The translations under genes were made by a program, and so were the position numbers. The notes under the pieces are model-generated. The model was not told where the DNA came from, did not search any database, and was given only the letters and a program-made list of their open reading frames with translations. From CALHRB01 sp964473465 (lineage in GTDB: Bacteria > Bacteroidota > Ignavibacteria > Kapaibacteriales > UBA2268): a stretch of 64,000 bases of DNA. Numbering within the stretch: the stretch's first letter is position 1; the number at the start of each line of letters is the position of its first letter. Positions 18,794-27,188 of this stretch are shown piece after piece. The DNA lies in NCBI GenBank assembly GCA_964473465.1, contig CAYYPE010000005.1, positions 1-64,000 on the forward strand, in the 5' to 3' direction.

Positions 18794-19560
18794 AAAAAAT
18801 GATTATAGCAGGTAACTGGAAAATGAATACTCTTCCAGATGAAGCAGAAAATCTGGCTAAAAATATTCTTTCAGGCTTACAGGATAAAAGAATTTCTACT
18901 GAAGTAGTAGTTTGTCCTCCCTATACAAATTTACAGCATGTTTCAGCTATTGTCAAGGGAAGTAATATAAAGCTTGGGGCTCAGAATTGTTTTTACGAGC
19001 TAAAGGGAGCTTTCACAGGTGAAATATCAATACCAATGCTTAAATATTTTAATGTTGATTATATTATAATTGGTCACTCTGAGCGAAGAACTTACTTTGG
19101 AGAATCTGACGAACTTATCAACAAGAAAGCTAAAGCAATTCTTGAAAACAACATAAAGCCCATAATTTGCATTGGGGAAACTCTGTCTGAGCGTCAACAA
19201 GGAAGGACATTCGAAATTTTATTTAACCAGATTGATAAATGTCTTCGAGATTTAAACAGTGATGATTTTAAAAATTTAATTATAGCTTATGAACCTGTAT
19301 GGGCTATAGGAACGGGTATCTCAGCAACTCAAGAGCAAATTGAAGAAGCTCACAATAAAATCAAAGAATACATTGGAAATTTATTCAATGTCTCTAATGA
19401 TGATATTGTTCTTCAATACGGGGGCAGTGTAACAGCAGAAAATTCTAATGAAATTCTCAGTATAGAAAATGTTAATGGAGCCTTAATTGGCGGAGCTTCT
19501 CTAAAATCAGAAATATTTTTAAAAATTATTGAAATAGCTGAAACAATTATTAATAGTTAA
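18790..19560 (+). CDS. tpiA: Triosephosphate isomerase
   Basis: 256 residues. Motifs: AGNWKMN at the N-terminus, IIIGHSERR (catalytic His), AYEPVWAIGTG (catalytic Glu) and LQYGGSV (phosphate loop). It interconverts dihydroxyacetone phosphate and glyceraldehyde-3-phosphate. The start is a GTG overlapping the lptC stop; an ATG at 18799 would remove three residues and is also possible. Confidence 0.96.
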   Translation: MKKMIIAGNWKMNTLPDEAENLAKNILSGLQDKRISTEVVVCPPYTNLQHVSAIVKGSNIKLGAQNCFYELKGAFTGEISIPMLKYFNVDYIIIGHSERRTYFGESDELINKKAKAILENNIKPIICIGETLSERQQGRTFEILFNQIDKCLRDLNSDDFKNLIIAYEPVWAIGTGISATQEQIEEAHNKIKEYIGNLFNVSNDDIVLQYGGSVTAENSNEILSIENVNGALIGGASLKSEIFLKIIEIAETIINS

Positions 19561-19578
19561 CTAAAATCAATAGTCATA

Positions 19579-20187
19579 ATGTTGAATGTTCCTAATATAT
19601 TTACAATCATAAGGATACTATTATCCCCATTATGTTTTATTTGTTTTATATCAGGTGATAGTTTTTTAATCCAGATTGGTTGTATAATATATTTAGTAGC
19701 AGCATCAACTGATTATATAGATGGATGGATAGCAAGGAGATTCAAAGCATTTTCAAAAATGGGTAGTTTTATTGACCCATTAGCAGATAAGATTTTAACA
19801 ATTTCTGTTTTTATTGCTTTTGTAATAATGGGCATTTTACCTTTATGGATGGTTTTGATTGTCATAATAAGGGATTTTTCAACAACACTATTGAGAGTTC
19901 AGGCAGATAAAAACAATCAAATAATGAAAACATCATTAACTGCAAAATGGAAAACATTTCTACAGATGATTTTTATCTCATATCTAATAGTACTTCTTTT
20001 CTTGTTAAATATGAATATTTCAGCAGATTCTAATGAAAATATCAGTAATTTACTCAATTCAAATTCTGTTGAAATAATAATGCTCATTCTAACATTGTTT
20101 TCAATCTGGACAATTATCGAGTATATAATCCATAACAAAGAATTAATAAAAATAATTTTTAGACTTCAATCTGAAAATAAAAGATAA
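19579..20187 (+). CDS. pgsA: CDP-diacylglycerol-glycerol-3-phosphate 3-phosphatidyltransferase
   Basis: 202 residues with about five membrane helices. The CDP-alcohol phosphotransferase signature D-x2-D-G-x2-A-R-x8-G-x3-D-x3-D is complete (STDYIDGWIARRF, then GSFIDPLADK). It makes phosphatidylglycerophosphate, the first step to phosphatidylglycerol and cardiolipin. It lies 18 bp after tpiA. It could be another member of the family, but NVPNIFTIIRI at the N-terminus and the length fit PgsA. Confidence 0.88.
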   Translation: MLNVPNIFTIIRILLSPLCFICFISGDSFLIQIGCIIYLVAASTDYIDGWIARRFKAFSKMGSFIDPLADKILTISVFIAFVIMGILPLWMVLIVIIRDFSTTLLRVQADKNNQIMKTSLTAKWKTFLQMIFISYLIVLLFLLNMNISADSNENISNLLNSNSVEIIMLILTLFSIWTIIEYIIHNKELIKIIFRLQSENKR

Positions 20188-20342
20188 AAAATTAGGTTTT
20201 TTTATTTCAAATAATTCAGATAAAAAACGGTGAAATAACCTATAAACAAACATTTAGCATGGTTAATATTAGCCATTATTAAAAAAAATTTACAAGGAAA
20301 ATAAAAAAATTTCACAAAAAATACATTTTTTTTAAAAAAATA

Positions 20343-20374
20343 TTTGCAAAGCTTGATGAAATCTCATATTTTCG
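20343..20374 (+). promoter_or_regulatory. Bacteroidota-type promoter of the HU gene
   Basis: TTTG (20343-20346), a 20-bp spacer and TATTTTCG (20367-20374) match the Bacteroidota consensus with one mismatch in the -7 box. The expected transcription start is about 30 bp before the ATG at 20414. AAGGAG (20402-20407) is a good ribosome-binding site. The rest of 20188-20342 is very A/T-rich with no other feature seen. Confidence 0.65.
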
Positions 20375-20413
20375 CAATGTCATCTCGCTTTATTAACATT
20401 TTAAGGAGTTTTT

Positions 20414-20734
20414 ATGAGCTTAAACAAAGCACAATTAGTATCAGCAATAGCAGGTGCCTCTGGATTAACAAAAGTCCAAAGCGAAAAAGCCTTAGGTGCA
20501 ACCATTGAAGCAATTAAAAGTGAATTAGCCAAAGGTGAAGCTGTTACATTGATTGGCTTCGGCACTTTTACTGTTGCAGACAGAAAAGCCAGAACAGGTA
20601 AGAATCCTCAAACCGGCGAAACAATTAAGATTCCTGCAAGAAAAGTTCCAAAATTCAGACCTGGAAAAGCTTTACATGAAATAGTTGATCCTAAGAAGTC
20701 TGGCAAAAAGAAAGCCGCACCAAAGAAAAAATAA
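20414..20734 (+). CDS. HU-family DNA-binding protein
   Basis: 106 residues. The HU/IHF fold is clear: MSLNKAQLVSAIA, then LIGFGTFTVADRKARTGKNPQTGETIKIPARKVPKF, with the conserved Pro of the DNA-intercalating arm tip, ending in FRPGKALHEIV. An extra Lys-rich tail (KKSGKKKAAPKKK) of about 14 residues extends the usual 90-residue form. It is a nucleoid-associated protein that bends DNA. Monocistronic, with its own promoter and terminator. Confidence 0.95.
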   Translation: MSLNKAQLVSAIAGASGLTKVQSEKALGATIEAIKSELAKGEAVTLIGFGTFTVADRKARTGKNPQTGETIKIPARKVPKFRPGKALHEIVDPKKSGKKKAAPKKK

Positions 20735-20743
20735 ACTTTCTCC

Positions 20744-20774
20744 AAAAAGCCGTTCAATGAACGGCTTTTTTTTT
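20744..20774 (+). terminator. Rho-independent terminator after the HU gene
   Basis: A 12-bp perfect stem (AAAAAGCCGTTC at 20744-20755, GAACGGCTTTTT at 20759-20770) with an AAT loop and nine T at its end. Confidence 0.93.
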
Positions 20775-20825
20775 GTAAATTTGGTTATTAAAAAAATAAT
20801 TTAGTGTTAATTTTTTATAATTTTT

Positions 20826-21755
20826 ATGACGAATGAGACATTATCACATCCGTACCTACTTCAGGCAGGTGATTTAAACGTTGATGATATCAACCTTATA
20901 TTCAACAAGGCCCGTTTCTACATGGAAAAATTTGAAAAAGACACAAAAAAACTTGATGAATTAAAGGGAATAACGGTTGCATTAGCTTTTTTCGAACCTT
21001 CAACACGAACAAGGCTTTCATTTGAATTAGCTGCCAAAAGATTATCTGCTGACGTTTTTTCTTTTTCTTCTTCAACAAGTAGCCTGACAAAAGGGGAATC
21101 TCTTCTTGATACTTTAAAAACTATTGAAGCCATGGGTGTTCATATGTTTGTTGTTAGGCATAGCTGTTCCGGTGTTCCTAATTTCCTTCAACAGAACACT
21201 TCAGGAGTTGTCATAAATGCCGGTGACGGAAAACACGAGCATCCTACACAGGCACTACTTGATGCATTTACTTTGCACAGATACTTTGGAGATATCAGAG
21301 GTTTGAATGTATGCATTGTTGGAGATATCCTACATTCAAGAGTTGCACGATCCAATATTGTTTTGTTGAACACACTGGGAGCAAATCTTGGTCTGTTTTC
21401 TCCGGGTACTTTACTTCCACCAAAGATTGACAGCTGGAATACAAAAATTTTTAGTGATATCAACGAAGCTATTAATTGGTCAAACGTTGTTATAGTTCTA
21501 AGACTTCAAAATGAAAGAATGGAATCGGGATTAATTCCAAGTGTCAGAGAGTTTTCACGTTATTTTGGAGTTACTTTTGAACTTTTTTCCAAAAAACCTG
21601 AATTGGTATTATTACATCCCGGACCAGTCAACTATGGCATTGAACTAGAATATACCGTTAGTAATTATCCAAATGTATTGATTCAGACGCAGGTTACACA
21701 TGGTGTTTATATAAGAATGGCTCTTCTGTCTCTATTATCTGTTAATATTTTCTAA
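20826..21755 (+). CDS. pyrB: Aspartate carbamoyltranscarbamylase catalytic subunit
   Basis: 309 residues. Motifs: FFEPSTRTRLSFE (carbamoyl-phosphate binding), KGESLLDT, the HEHPTQALLDAFT region, and LLHPGPVNYGIE. It catalyses carbamoyl phosphate + aspartate to carbamoyl aspartate, the first committed step of pyrimidine synthesis. No pyrI, pyrC or uracil-sensing leader was seen next to it. The upstream TAAATTTG at 20776-20783, directly after the HU terminator, may be its -7 box but has no clear -33 partner. Confidence 0.94.
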   Translation: MTNETLSHPYLLQAGDLNVDDINLIFNKARFYMEKFEKDTKKLDELKGITVALAFFEPSTRTRLSFELAAKRLSADVFSFSSSTSSLTKGESLLDTLKTIEAMGVHMFVVRHSCSGVPNFLQQNTSGVVINAGDGKHEHPTQALLDAFTLHRYFGDIRGLNVCIVGDILHSRVARSNIVLLNTLGANLGLFSPGTLLPPKIDSWNTKIFSDINEAINWSNVVIVLRLQNERMESGLIPSVREFSRYFGVTFELFSKKPELVLLHPGPVNYGIELEYTVSNYPNVLIQTQVTHGVYIRMALLSLLSVNIF

Positions 21756-21756
21756 A

Positions 21757-22626
21757 TTGGAAAAAAAGAAAAAGAACTGGACGGTGATTGATATTATCCG
21801 TTGGGGAGCGGATTATTTTAAGGAAAAAGAGATTGATTCTCCGAGATTAACAATTGAATTGATATTGTGCAAAATTCTTGAATGTGAAAGAATATCACTT
21901 TATACAAATTTCGAAAAACCTCTTACCGATGATGAATTATTCCAGTTAAGGGAATTAATTAAAAGAAGAATTAAACGTGAACCACTTCAATACATTCTCG
22001 GAAGAACAAAGTTTTACGATACTGAACTATTCGTAAATAATTCCTCAATCGTTCCGAGACCTGAAACAGAGTTATTGGTTGAATATGCGGACAAGATAAT
22101 AAAAAGCAATCCTGAGATTGATTACATTTTGGATATCGGTACTGGTAGTGGCTGTATAGCTATACCATTAGCAAAACGCTATCCAGACAAAAATTTTCAT
22201 GCAATTGATATAAATCCCAAAGCTTTGGTCCTTGCTGAAAAAAATGCGATTTATAATGGATTGAAAAATATTAACTTTTATGAACTTGACATTTTAAAAA
22301 TTACTCCAAACCAAAAATTCGACTTGATAATTTCAAACCCTCCATACATATCTCAAGAGGAATACCAAATATTAGAACCTGAATTGTTAAATTACGAACC
22401 CAAAGAAGCTTTGACAGATAATAGTGACGGTTTAACCTTCTACAGAAGATTCAGCGAAATATTTAGAGAAATTCTTAAATCGAATGGAAAATTTATTTTG
22501 GAAATTGCATATAATCAATCAGATGATGTATTTCAATTATTTAATCAAAAAGGTTACAAAGTTAATTTTGTCAAGGATTGGAATAATATAAACAGGTTAG
22601 TAATTGGGAGTTTTCAAAGTCTTTGA
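21757..22626 (+). CDS. prmC: Peptide chain release factor N5-glutamine methyltransferase
   Basis: 289 residues. PrmC/HemK architecture: an N-terminal helical domain (GADYFKEKEIDSPRLTIELIL), then a class I methyltransferase with DIGTGSGCIAIPLA (SAM binding) and the hallmark SNPPYIS. It methylates the Gln of the GGQ motif in release factors RF1/RF2. The TTG start at 21757 is 1 bp after the pyrB stop; no ATG precedes the conserved N-terminus, so coupling to pyrB translation is likely. Confidence 0.92.
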   Translation: MEKKKKNWTVIDIIRWGADYFKEKEIDSPRLTIELILCKILECERISLYTNFEKPLTDDELFQLRELIKRRIKREPLQYILGRTKFYDTELFVNNSSIVPRPETELLVEYADKIIKSNPEIDYILDIGTGSGCIAIPLAKRYPDKNFHAIDINPKALVLAEKNAIYNGLKNINFYELDILKITPNQKFDLIISNPPYISQEEYQILEPELLNYEPKEALTDNSDGLTFYRRFSEIFREILKSNGKFILEIAYNQSDDVFQLFNQKGYKVNFVKDWNNINRLVIGSFQSL

Positions 22627-22734
22627 TTGTTTCTTTTTATTTAATTCAAATCGTAAAAGAACCCCCATACTTGGTTCATAATTTATTGATTAAAAATTAA
22701 TAGTATTATAATATTTTTTTTTGTTAATTTTGAA

Positions 22735-22742
22735 GTTTTAAA
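22735..22742 (+). promoter_or_regulatory. Possible -7 promoter box before the STAS/exb operon
   Basis: TAATTTTG fits the Bacteroidota -7 box and lies 26 bp before the ATG at 22769. The -33 element is not recognisable (TATT), so this is a weak call. Confidence 0.4.
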
Positions 22743-22768
22743 ATTTAAAATGACTAAAGGAAATATTA

Positions 22769-23116
22769 ATGCTATCACAAATCAAAGTTGAGGAGCAAAT
22801 CGGGGGTAAAATTATACACCTTCGAGGACAGTTCATTGGTGGTGAAGAAACTACTGAGCTCAATCAGATTCTGAAAGAGTTATCAAAAGAAGAAAAAAGC
22901 AAAGTAATAATTAATATGGAAAAGGTTTCTTACCTTAATTCAACAGCTTTAGGTGTATTAATATCCGCACATACTTCTTTTTCCAGAAATGGGGGTAAGG
23001 TAGTATTAGTCGGACTCGGCGATTCTCTTCAAAATTTATTTATGATTACAAAGCTTGTATTAGTATTTCCAATCTTCAAAAATTTAGATGAAGCAATTAA
23101 ATCAATTTCAGAGTAA
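22769..23116 (+). CDS. STAS-domain anti-anti-sigma-factor-like protein
   Basis: 115 residues, one STAS domain. The segment VIINMEKVSYLNSTALGVLISAHTS contains the Ser that is phosphorylated in SpoIIAA/RsbV-type regulators (SYLNS). Family knowledge: these proteins act in partner-switching with an HPK-type kinase and a PP2C phosphatase. Neither is encoded nearby, so the partners must be elsewhere. It is 18 bp upstream of exbB and may be co-transcribed with the TonB genes. Confidence 0.85.
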   Translation: MLSQIKVEEQIGGKIIHLRGQFIGGEETTELNQILKELSKEEKSKVIINMEKVSYLNSTALGVLISAHTSFSRNGGKVVLVGLGDSLQNLFMITKLVLVFPIFKNLDEAIKSISE

Positions 23117-23134
23117 TATTAATTAGGGGAGTTT

Positions 23135-23917
23135 ATGAAAAACATCTTTAATATCCTTGTCATTGCATTAGCTATGGCAATAGCTTTTTCAATCTATCTG
23201 TTTTATTTTGGTGATCCAAACAATTTCGAAGATCCTGCAACTAAAAAGAAACCAAAACAGGGCAATATAGTTGGTATGATTTATACTGGTGGTCCTATCG
23301 TTGGTATCCTTATTGGATTAATTATAATCGTTATCACATTTACTTTCGAAAGATATTTTTCAATAAATAAAGCCAAAGGCAAAGGCAATACAGCTATATA
23401 CTTAAAAAATGTGCTAGAACATTTACAAAAGGGGGCTTATGATGATGCCTTGCGGGAATGTGAACAGCAGCGAGGCAGCTTGGCGAACATAATGCGAGCC
23501 GCTATTGAAAGGTTCAAGACAATTGAAAACGATGACAATTATCCTACCGAAAAGAAACTTGCAGAGGTTCAAAGAGCAATTGATGAAGCAACAAACTTAG
23601 AAACACCACTATTAGAAAAAAATCTTGTTATTCTTTCAACAGTAGCTTCAATATCCACTCTTTTTGGTCTTCTTGGAACAACAATAGGAATGATCAGAGC
23701 TTTTGCGGCTTTTGGTGAGACAGGAACAGTTGATGCTACTCAATTGGCTATTGGAATTTCTGAAGCACTTTACAATACAGCAGGTGGTCTTATGGGAGCT
23801 ATCATCGGTATTGTATCATATAACTTCTTTACAACAAAAGTTGACGACTACGTCTATATGATAGACGAGGCTATATTAGGAGTTACTCAAATCTTTACAA
23901 TCAGAACAAAAAAATAG
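23135..23917 (+). CDS. exbB: MotA/TolQ/ExbB proton channel family protein
   Basis: 260 residues. An N-terminal membrane helix, a second helix (GPIVGILIGLIIIVITFTF), a cytoplasmic helical domain, and two C-terminal helices with the family signature LSTVASISTLFGLLGTTIGMIRAF and the GISEALYNTAGGLMGAIIGIV motif. Together with ExbD it forms the proton-driven motor that energises TonB. It is the first of a tight operon exbB-exbD-exbD-tonB. AGGGGAG lies before the ATG. Confidence 0.93.
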   Translation: MKNIFNILVIALAMAIAFSIYLFYFGDPNNFEDPATKKKPKQGNIVGMIYTGGPIVGILIGLIIIVITFTFERYFSINKAKGKGNTAIYLKNVLEHLQKGAYDDALRECEQQRGSLANIMRAAIERFKTIENDDNYPTEKKLAEVQRAIDEATNLETPLLEKNLVILSTVASISTLFGLLGTTIGMIRAFAAFGETGTVDATQLAIGISEALYNTAGGLMGAIIGIVSYNFFTTKVDDYVYMIDEAILGVTQIFTIRTKK

Positions 23918-23930
23918 TTAGAGGTTAACA

Positions 23931-24452
23931 GTGCCAAAAGTAAAGAAAAAAAGGATGGGTTTCGTCATTGACATGACTCCTCTTGTAGATATAACCTTTC
24001 TGCTTCTTACATTTTTGATGTTTACAGCAAAATTCAAATCCGAAGCAGAAAATGAACAACAATTTACAATAAGGAGGCCTTATGCTACACCCGATACAAC
24101 AAAACTGCCTGAAAGGGATTTAGCTGTAATTAGTGTGGCAATAAACGATAAAAATCCATTGGACACATCTTTTTATTTTTCGTTAACTAATATTAACGAT
24201 AAAGTAAAAGTATGGGAATTGGCAGAGGTTCCGGCTGAATATTCAAATGCGTCTCTGGTAAAAGTTGATTCTTTAATGCTATCAAAATTAATCAGGTCAA
24301 CATTGGCAGTAAGAAATACAACAAAATTTGCTCTTGATGCTGACAAAGAAATACCATTCCGGTGGATTAGCCAAGCTATGGATATTTTGAGGCTTCAAAG
24401 AGCCTTTGTTTTCAATTTCGTTACTGAAAAGAAAAAAGCTGGAGAGAAATAA
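23931..24452 (+). CDS. exbD: ExbD/TolR family biopolymer transport protein (first copy)
   Basis: 173 residues. A basic N-terminus, one membrane helix with the essential Asp (IDMTPLVDITFLLLTFLMF) and a periplasmic domain. The start is a GTG (GTGCCAAAAG) preceded by AGAGG. This copy has a longer periplasmic domain, with LAVISVAINDKNP, than classical ExbD. A 104-bp A/T-rich gap separates it from the second exbD. Confidence 0.88.
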   Translation: MPKVKKKRMGFVIDMTPLVDITFLLLTFLMFTAKFKSEAENEQQFTIRRPYATPDTTKLPERDLAVISVAINDKNPLDTSFYFSLTNINDKVKVWELAEVPAEYSNASLVKVDSLMLSKLIRSTLAVRNTTKFALDADKEIPFRWISQAMDILRLQRAFVFNFVTEKKKAGEK

Positions 24453-24556
24453 GAAACATTTTTAATTTTCATGGATATTATAATTGAAAATTAATTGTAA
24501 CTTTTTATATTGTTCAAGTGTTTTATATTTAAATAAAAAAATTTTAGGAGAATAAC

Positions 24557-25150
24557 ATGGCTGGTGGTGGTGGTGGTTTAGGTAAACCAGAAAGAGCCAA
24601 AAGAGGCAAATTTAGTAAAAGGAAAAAGAAAAAAAGAATTGGCTTTCATCTGGATATGACACCTTTAGTGGACATTACATTCCTGTTGTTAACATTCTTT
24701 ATGTTCACAACGACAATGCTAAAACCACAAATTATGGAAATGAGAATTCCACCCGAAAGATATGAAAAAGTTGAAGTACGTGAATCTGAATTATTTTCGA
24801 TTTTGCTCATGCCAGATAATAAAATATACTGGTATTCCGGGATTGCAAAACCTGAGAATATGCCCGAAGAAGTACCAATTAATAAATTAAGGGCTCTGGC
24901 AGAGCAACAAAACTTAAAACCAAATGTTCGAAACCGTTTAATTACTGTTCTGAAGATTTCAGACCAAGCAAAATACGAAAAGGTTGTTCAGATACTTGAT
25001 GAATTAAATCTTGCAGAAATTAATATTACCGAGCAATTATCCAAAGACTTAGATGCACAAGGACAACCAGTTAAAAGACAGAGGAAGTTCACTATTGCTC
25101 CTTTATCTGATACTGACGATGATTTCAAACTAATTCAAGGGGTCAAATAA
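24557..25150 (+). CDS. exbD: ExbD/TolR family biopolymer transport protein (second copy)
   Basis: 197 residues. A Gly-rich and strongly basic N-terminus (MAGGGGGLGK, then KRKKKKR), the membrane helix with the motor Asp (LDMTPLVDITFLLLTFFMF), and a periplasmic domain. Two ExbD copies beside one ExbB and one TonB are common in Bacteroidota, where the motor may use both. AGGAG lies before the ATG. Its stop overlaps the tonB ATG by 1 bp. Confidence 0.9.
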   Translation: MAGGGGGLGKPERAKRGKFSKRKKKKRIGFHLDMTPLVDITFLLLTFFMFTTTMLKPQIMEMRIPPERYEKVEVRESELFSILLMPDNKIYWYSGIAKPENMPEEVPINKLRALAEQQNLKPNVRNRLITVLKISDQAKYEKVVQILDELNLAEINITEQLSKDLDAQGQPVKRQRKFTIAPLSDTDDDFKLIQGVK

Positions 25151-25938
25151 TGTCAACTGCAGAAAATATATTCGAATTACCGGCTCGCCCTTCTTATGGA
25201 GCCGTTGAACTAAAGAAATTCATAAACAAAGCAACTATTCGTGGTTTCTTAATAACGGTTGGCATTCTTGTATTACTGTTATTGATTTACTTCTTTTACG
25301 TCAAAGCCACTGAGAAGTCATTAGGTGCTATTCCAGTTGCCCCTATCAGTAAAATATCACTGGAATCAGCCCCACAGCAAGCTAACGACGTTGAAGATGT
25401 TCCTCCACCTCCACCTGCTGAAGCTGTTATTGATTATGCTACAGCTGCAAGAGCAGGAACTCCAGTGCCAGTCCCTGATGCTGAAATTAAAGCTGATTTG
25501 AAAGAGTTTGCCAATATCGAAGATCTAAGCAAATCTCTTGCAAGCAATGAAGGACAAGTTATTGATTTAAACCAATTACCTCAAACCTTCGATTTAGGTG
25601 ATAAAAAACTTGACGTTCAGGTTCGTGAAGAAGTTCCAGATATGTATGAATTTGTTCCTGTTGAAAAAGAACCACAAGTTGATTTGGCTGAATTACAAAG
25701 AAGAATTGTTTATCCAGAAGTTGCACGCAAAGCAGGTATTGAAGGACAGGTTATTGTAAGAGTTTTGGTAGACAAGAATGGTAAACCAAAGCAAGCTGTG
25801 ATTCAGCATTCGGATTCACAAATGTTAGATCAAGCTGCAAAAGATGCTGTTATGAAAAGTGTTTTTACACCTGCAATTCAAAATGGTCAGCCGATTACCT
25901 GCTGGGTAAGTATTCCAATAAAGTTTAGATTAAGATAA
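25150..25938 (+). CDS. tonB: TonB-family energy transducer
   Basis: 262 residues. A short cytoplasmic part, one membrane helix (about residues 33-53), a Pro-rich stretch (DVPPPPPAEA), a periplasmic linker and a C-terminal TonB domain (RRIVYPEVARKAGIEGQVIV through ITCWVSIPIKFRL). It spans the periplasm and passes motor energy to outer-membrane TonB-dependent receptors. No receptor gene is in the window. Its coding start overlaps the exbD stop. Confidence 0.92.
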   Translation: MSTAENIFELPARPSYGAVELKKFINKATIRGFLITVGILVLLLLIYFFYVKATEKSLGAIPVAPISKISLESAPQQANDVEDVPPPPPAEAVIDYATAARAGTPVPVPDAEIKADLKEFANIEDLSKSLASNEGQVIDLNQLPQTFDLGDKKLDVQVREEVPDMYEFVPVEKEPQVDLAELQRRIVYPEVARKAGIEGQVIVRVLVDKNGKPKQAVIQHSDSQMLDQAAKDAVMKSVFTPAIQNGQPITCWVSIPIKFRLR

Positions 25939-25948
25939 TTAATTAATT

Positions 25949-25979
25949 GGTGGCAATCATTTAATCGGTGATTGCCACC
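25949..25979. repeat. Perfect inverted repeat after tonB
   Basis: An 11-bp perfect stem (GGTGGCAATCA, TGATTGCCACC) with a 9-nt loop starts 10 bp after the tonB stop. No T-run follows, so it is not a standard terminator. It could stabilise the upstream mRNA or set the ratio of tonB-side to downstream expression. Confidence 0.7.
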
Positions 25980-26054
25980 GTTAAACCCGAAAACAAGTTC
26001 TTTTATGTGTATAGCTTCTTTTAAAAAGGATTCATCTGTAATAATTTTTTATAA

Positions 26055-26279
26055 ATGCTTTTAATAATTGTAAACTACGCAGTAAGAGCCTTAATTGTTA
26101 TTATTGGAATAATTTTTGTCTCCGGAATTCTAAACCAGTTTTTTTCATTTCGTTCAGATATTCAACCGTTAATTCCAATTATGGGTATTATTTTCATACT
26201 ATGGGGAGTTTATCGTCTTATTACTTATCATTCTAATTTAAGGAGATATAGGAATTATGATGAATATGATGAAGATTAG
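26055..26279 (+). CDS. Small two-helix membrane protein of unknown function
   Basis: 74 residues: two hydrophobic helices (residues about 5-28 and 38-58) and an acidic, Tyr-rich tail (YRNYDEYDED). No family recognised. It lies between tonB and a periplasmic binding-protein lipoprotein and overlaps the latter by 23 bp, so the two are probably translated together. Real coding is likely given the overlap and position, but not certain. Confidence 0.6.
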   Translation: MLLIIVNYAVRALIVIIGIIFVSGILNQFFSFRSDIQPLIPIMGIIFILWGVYRLITYHSNLRRYRNYDEYDED

Positions 26280-27174
26280 TGTATTATTCTTTATTTTGGT
26301 TTTTATTTTATCTTGTAATCAGGAAGAGAAGAAACCAGATAATAAACAGAATGAAATTAAAAATCTAAGAGTTTATTGCGATGAATCAATTTATCAAGTT
26401 GTAAAAACACCTTTAATGATTTTTGATTCCATAGACGTGAAAGTAAATCTACAAATTACAAAATCAACAGCGTTTGATGCAATGAAAATGTTTTTAGCTG
26501 GTGAATGTGACGTTATTTTGCTTCCGAGAAATTACAGTAAATATGAAGATTCTATGATGGCTGTCTATGGAGTTAAGCCACACTTGAGAATGCCTGTAGC
26601 GAAAGACGCCCTTGTTTTTTTTGTTAATTATGACTCTCCACTTGATACTTTGAACGATAGTGAAATTGTTGATTTGATTCTGAACAAAAATAAAGCTTTT
26701 AAAGATTATTATCCCATGTTAAAAAAAGAACCATTATTTGTTACAAACAATAACAAATCTTCGGAAGTCGAGAATATTTATCAATTAGTTTCAAAAAAAC
26801 AAAAGATAAACAGGTCGTTTAAACTTCTGGAAAGCTCAGATTCGATAAAATCATATATGTTGGAAAATATTGGTAATGTTGGAATTGGATATTTTTCAAG
26901 TATCATCGGAGATCCTCAATTTAGAGCATTACCTATAGGATTCATAGATTCAACTGGAAAATATATTTTTCCAAGAACGGTTCATCAATCCAACATTTTG
27001 CAGGGTTTTTATCCTTATATTGTAACTTACTGGATTTATATTCAAGATCAAAATAATGATGAAGCAATGAGATTAGCAAGGTTTATATCCAAACATCCCA
27101 CGGCTCAGAAGTATTTTAATGATTACGGTTTAGTTCCAGCTTATGCAAGAATAAATTTAATTGACGAAAGATAA
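26257..27174 (+). CDS. PstS-like substrate-binding lipoprotein
   Basis: 305 residues with a signal peptide ending in FILSC (lipobox). The mature part fits the PBP-like/PstS fold: LRVYCDESIYQVVKTPL at the start, GECDVILLPRN, LVFFVNYDSPLDTL and VGIGYFSSIIGDP. Family knowledge: such proteins bind phosphate or another anion, but in Bacteroidota a PstS-like lipoprotein is often found next to TonB/ExbBD genes without the PstCAB transporter, so its ligand is uncertain. AGGAG at 26241-26245 decides for the ATG at 26257 over three later ATGs in the same cluster (26260, 26266, 26269). Confidence 0.75.
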   Translation: MMNMMKISVLFFILVFILSCNQEEKKPDNKQNEIKNLRVYCDESIYQVVKTPLMIFDSIDVKVNLQITKSTAFDAMKMFLAGECDVILLPRNYSKYEDSMMAVYGVKPHLRMPVAKDALVFFVNYDSPLDTLNDSEIVDLILNKNKAFKDYYPMLKKEPLFVTNNNKSSEVENIYQLVSKKQKINRSFKLLESSDSIKSYMLENIGNVGIGYFSSIIGDPQFRALPIGFIDSTGKYIFPRTVHQSNILQGFYPYIVTYWIYIQDQNNDEAMRLARFISKHPTAQKYFNDYGLVPAYARINLIDER

Positions 27175-27188
27175 AAAGGAAAATCAAT

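Noticed and set aside
20902..21463. Three minus-strand open frames inside pyrB
   Set aside because: They are antisense shadows of a well-conserved gene, with Lys/Phe-rich unlikely proteins and no ribosome-binding sites.
26257..27174. Calling the PBP lipoprotein a phosphate transporter component (pstS)
   Set aside because: No pstC, pstA, pstB or phoU is adjacent and the protein sits in a TonB operon; only the fold class is supported.
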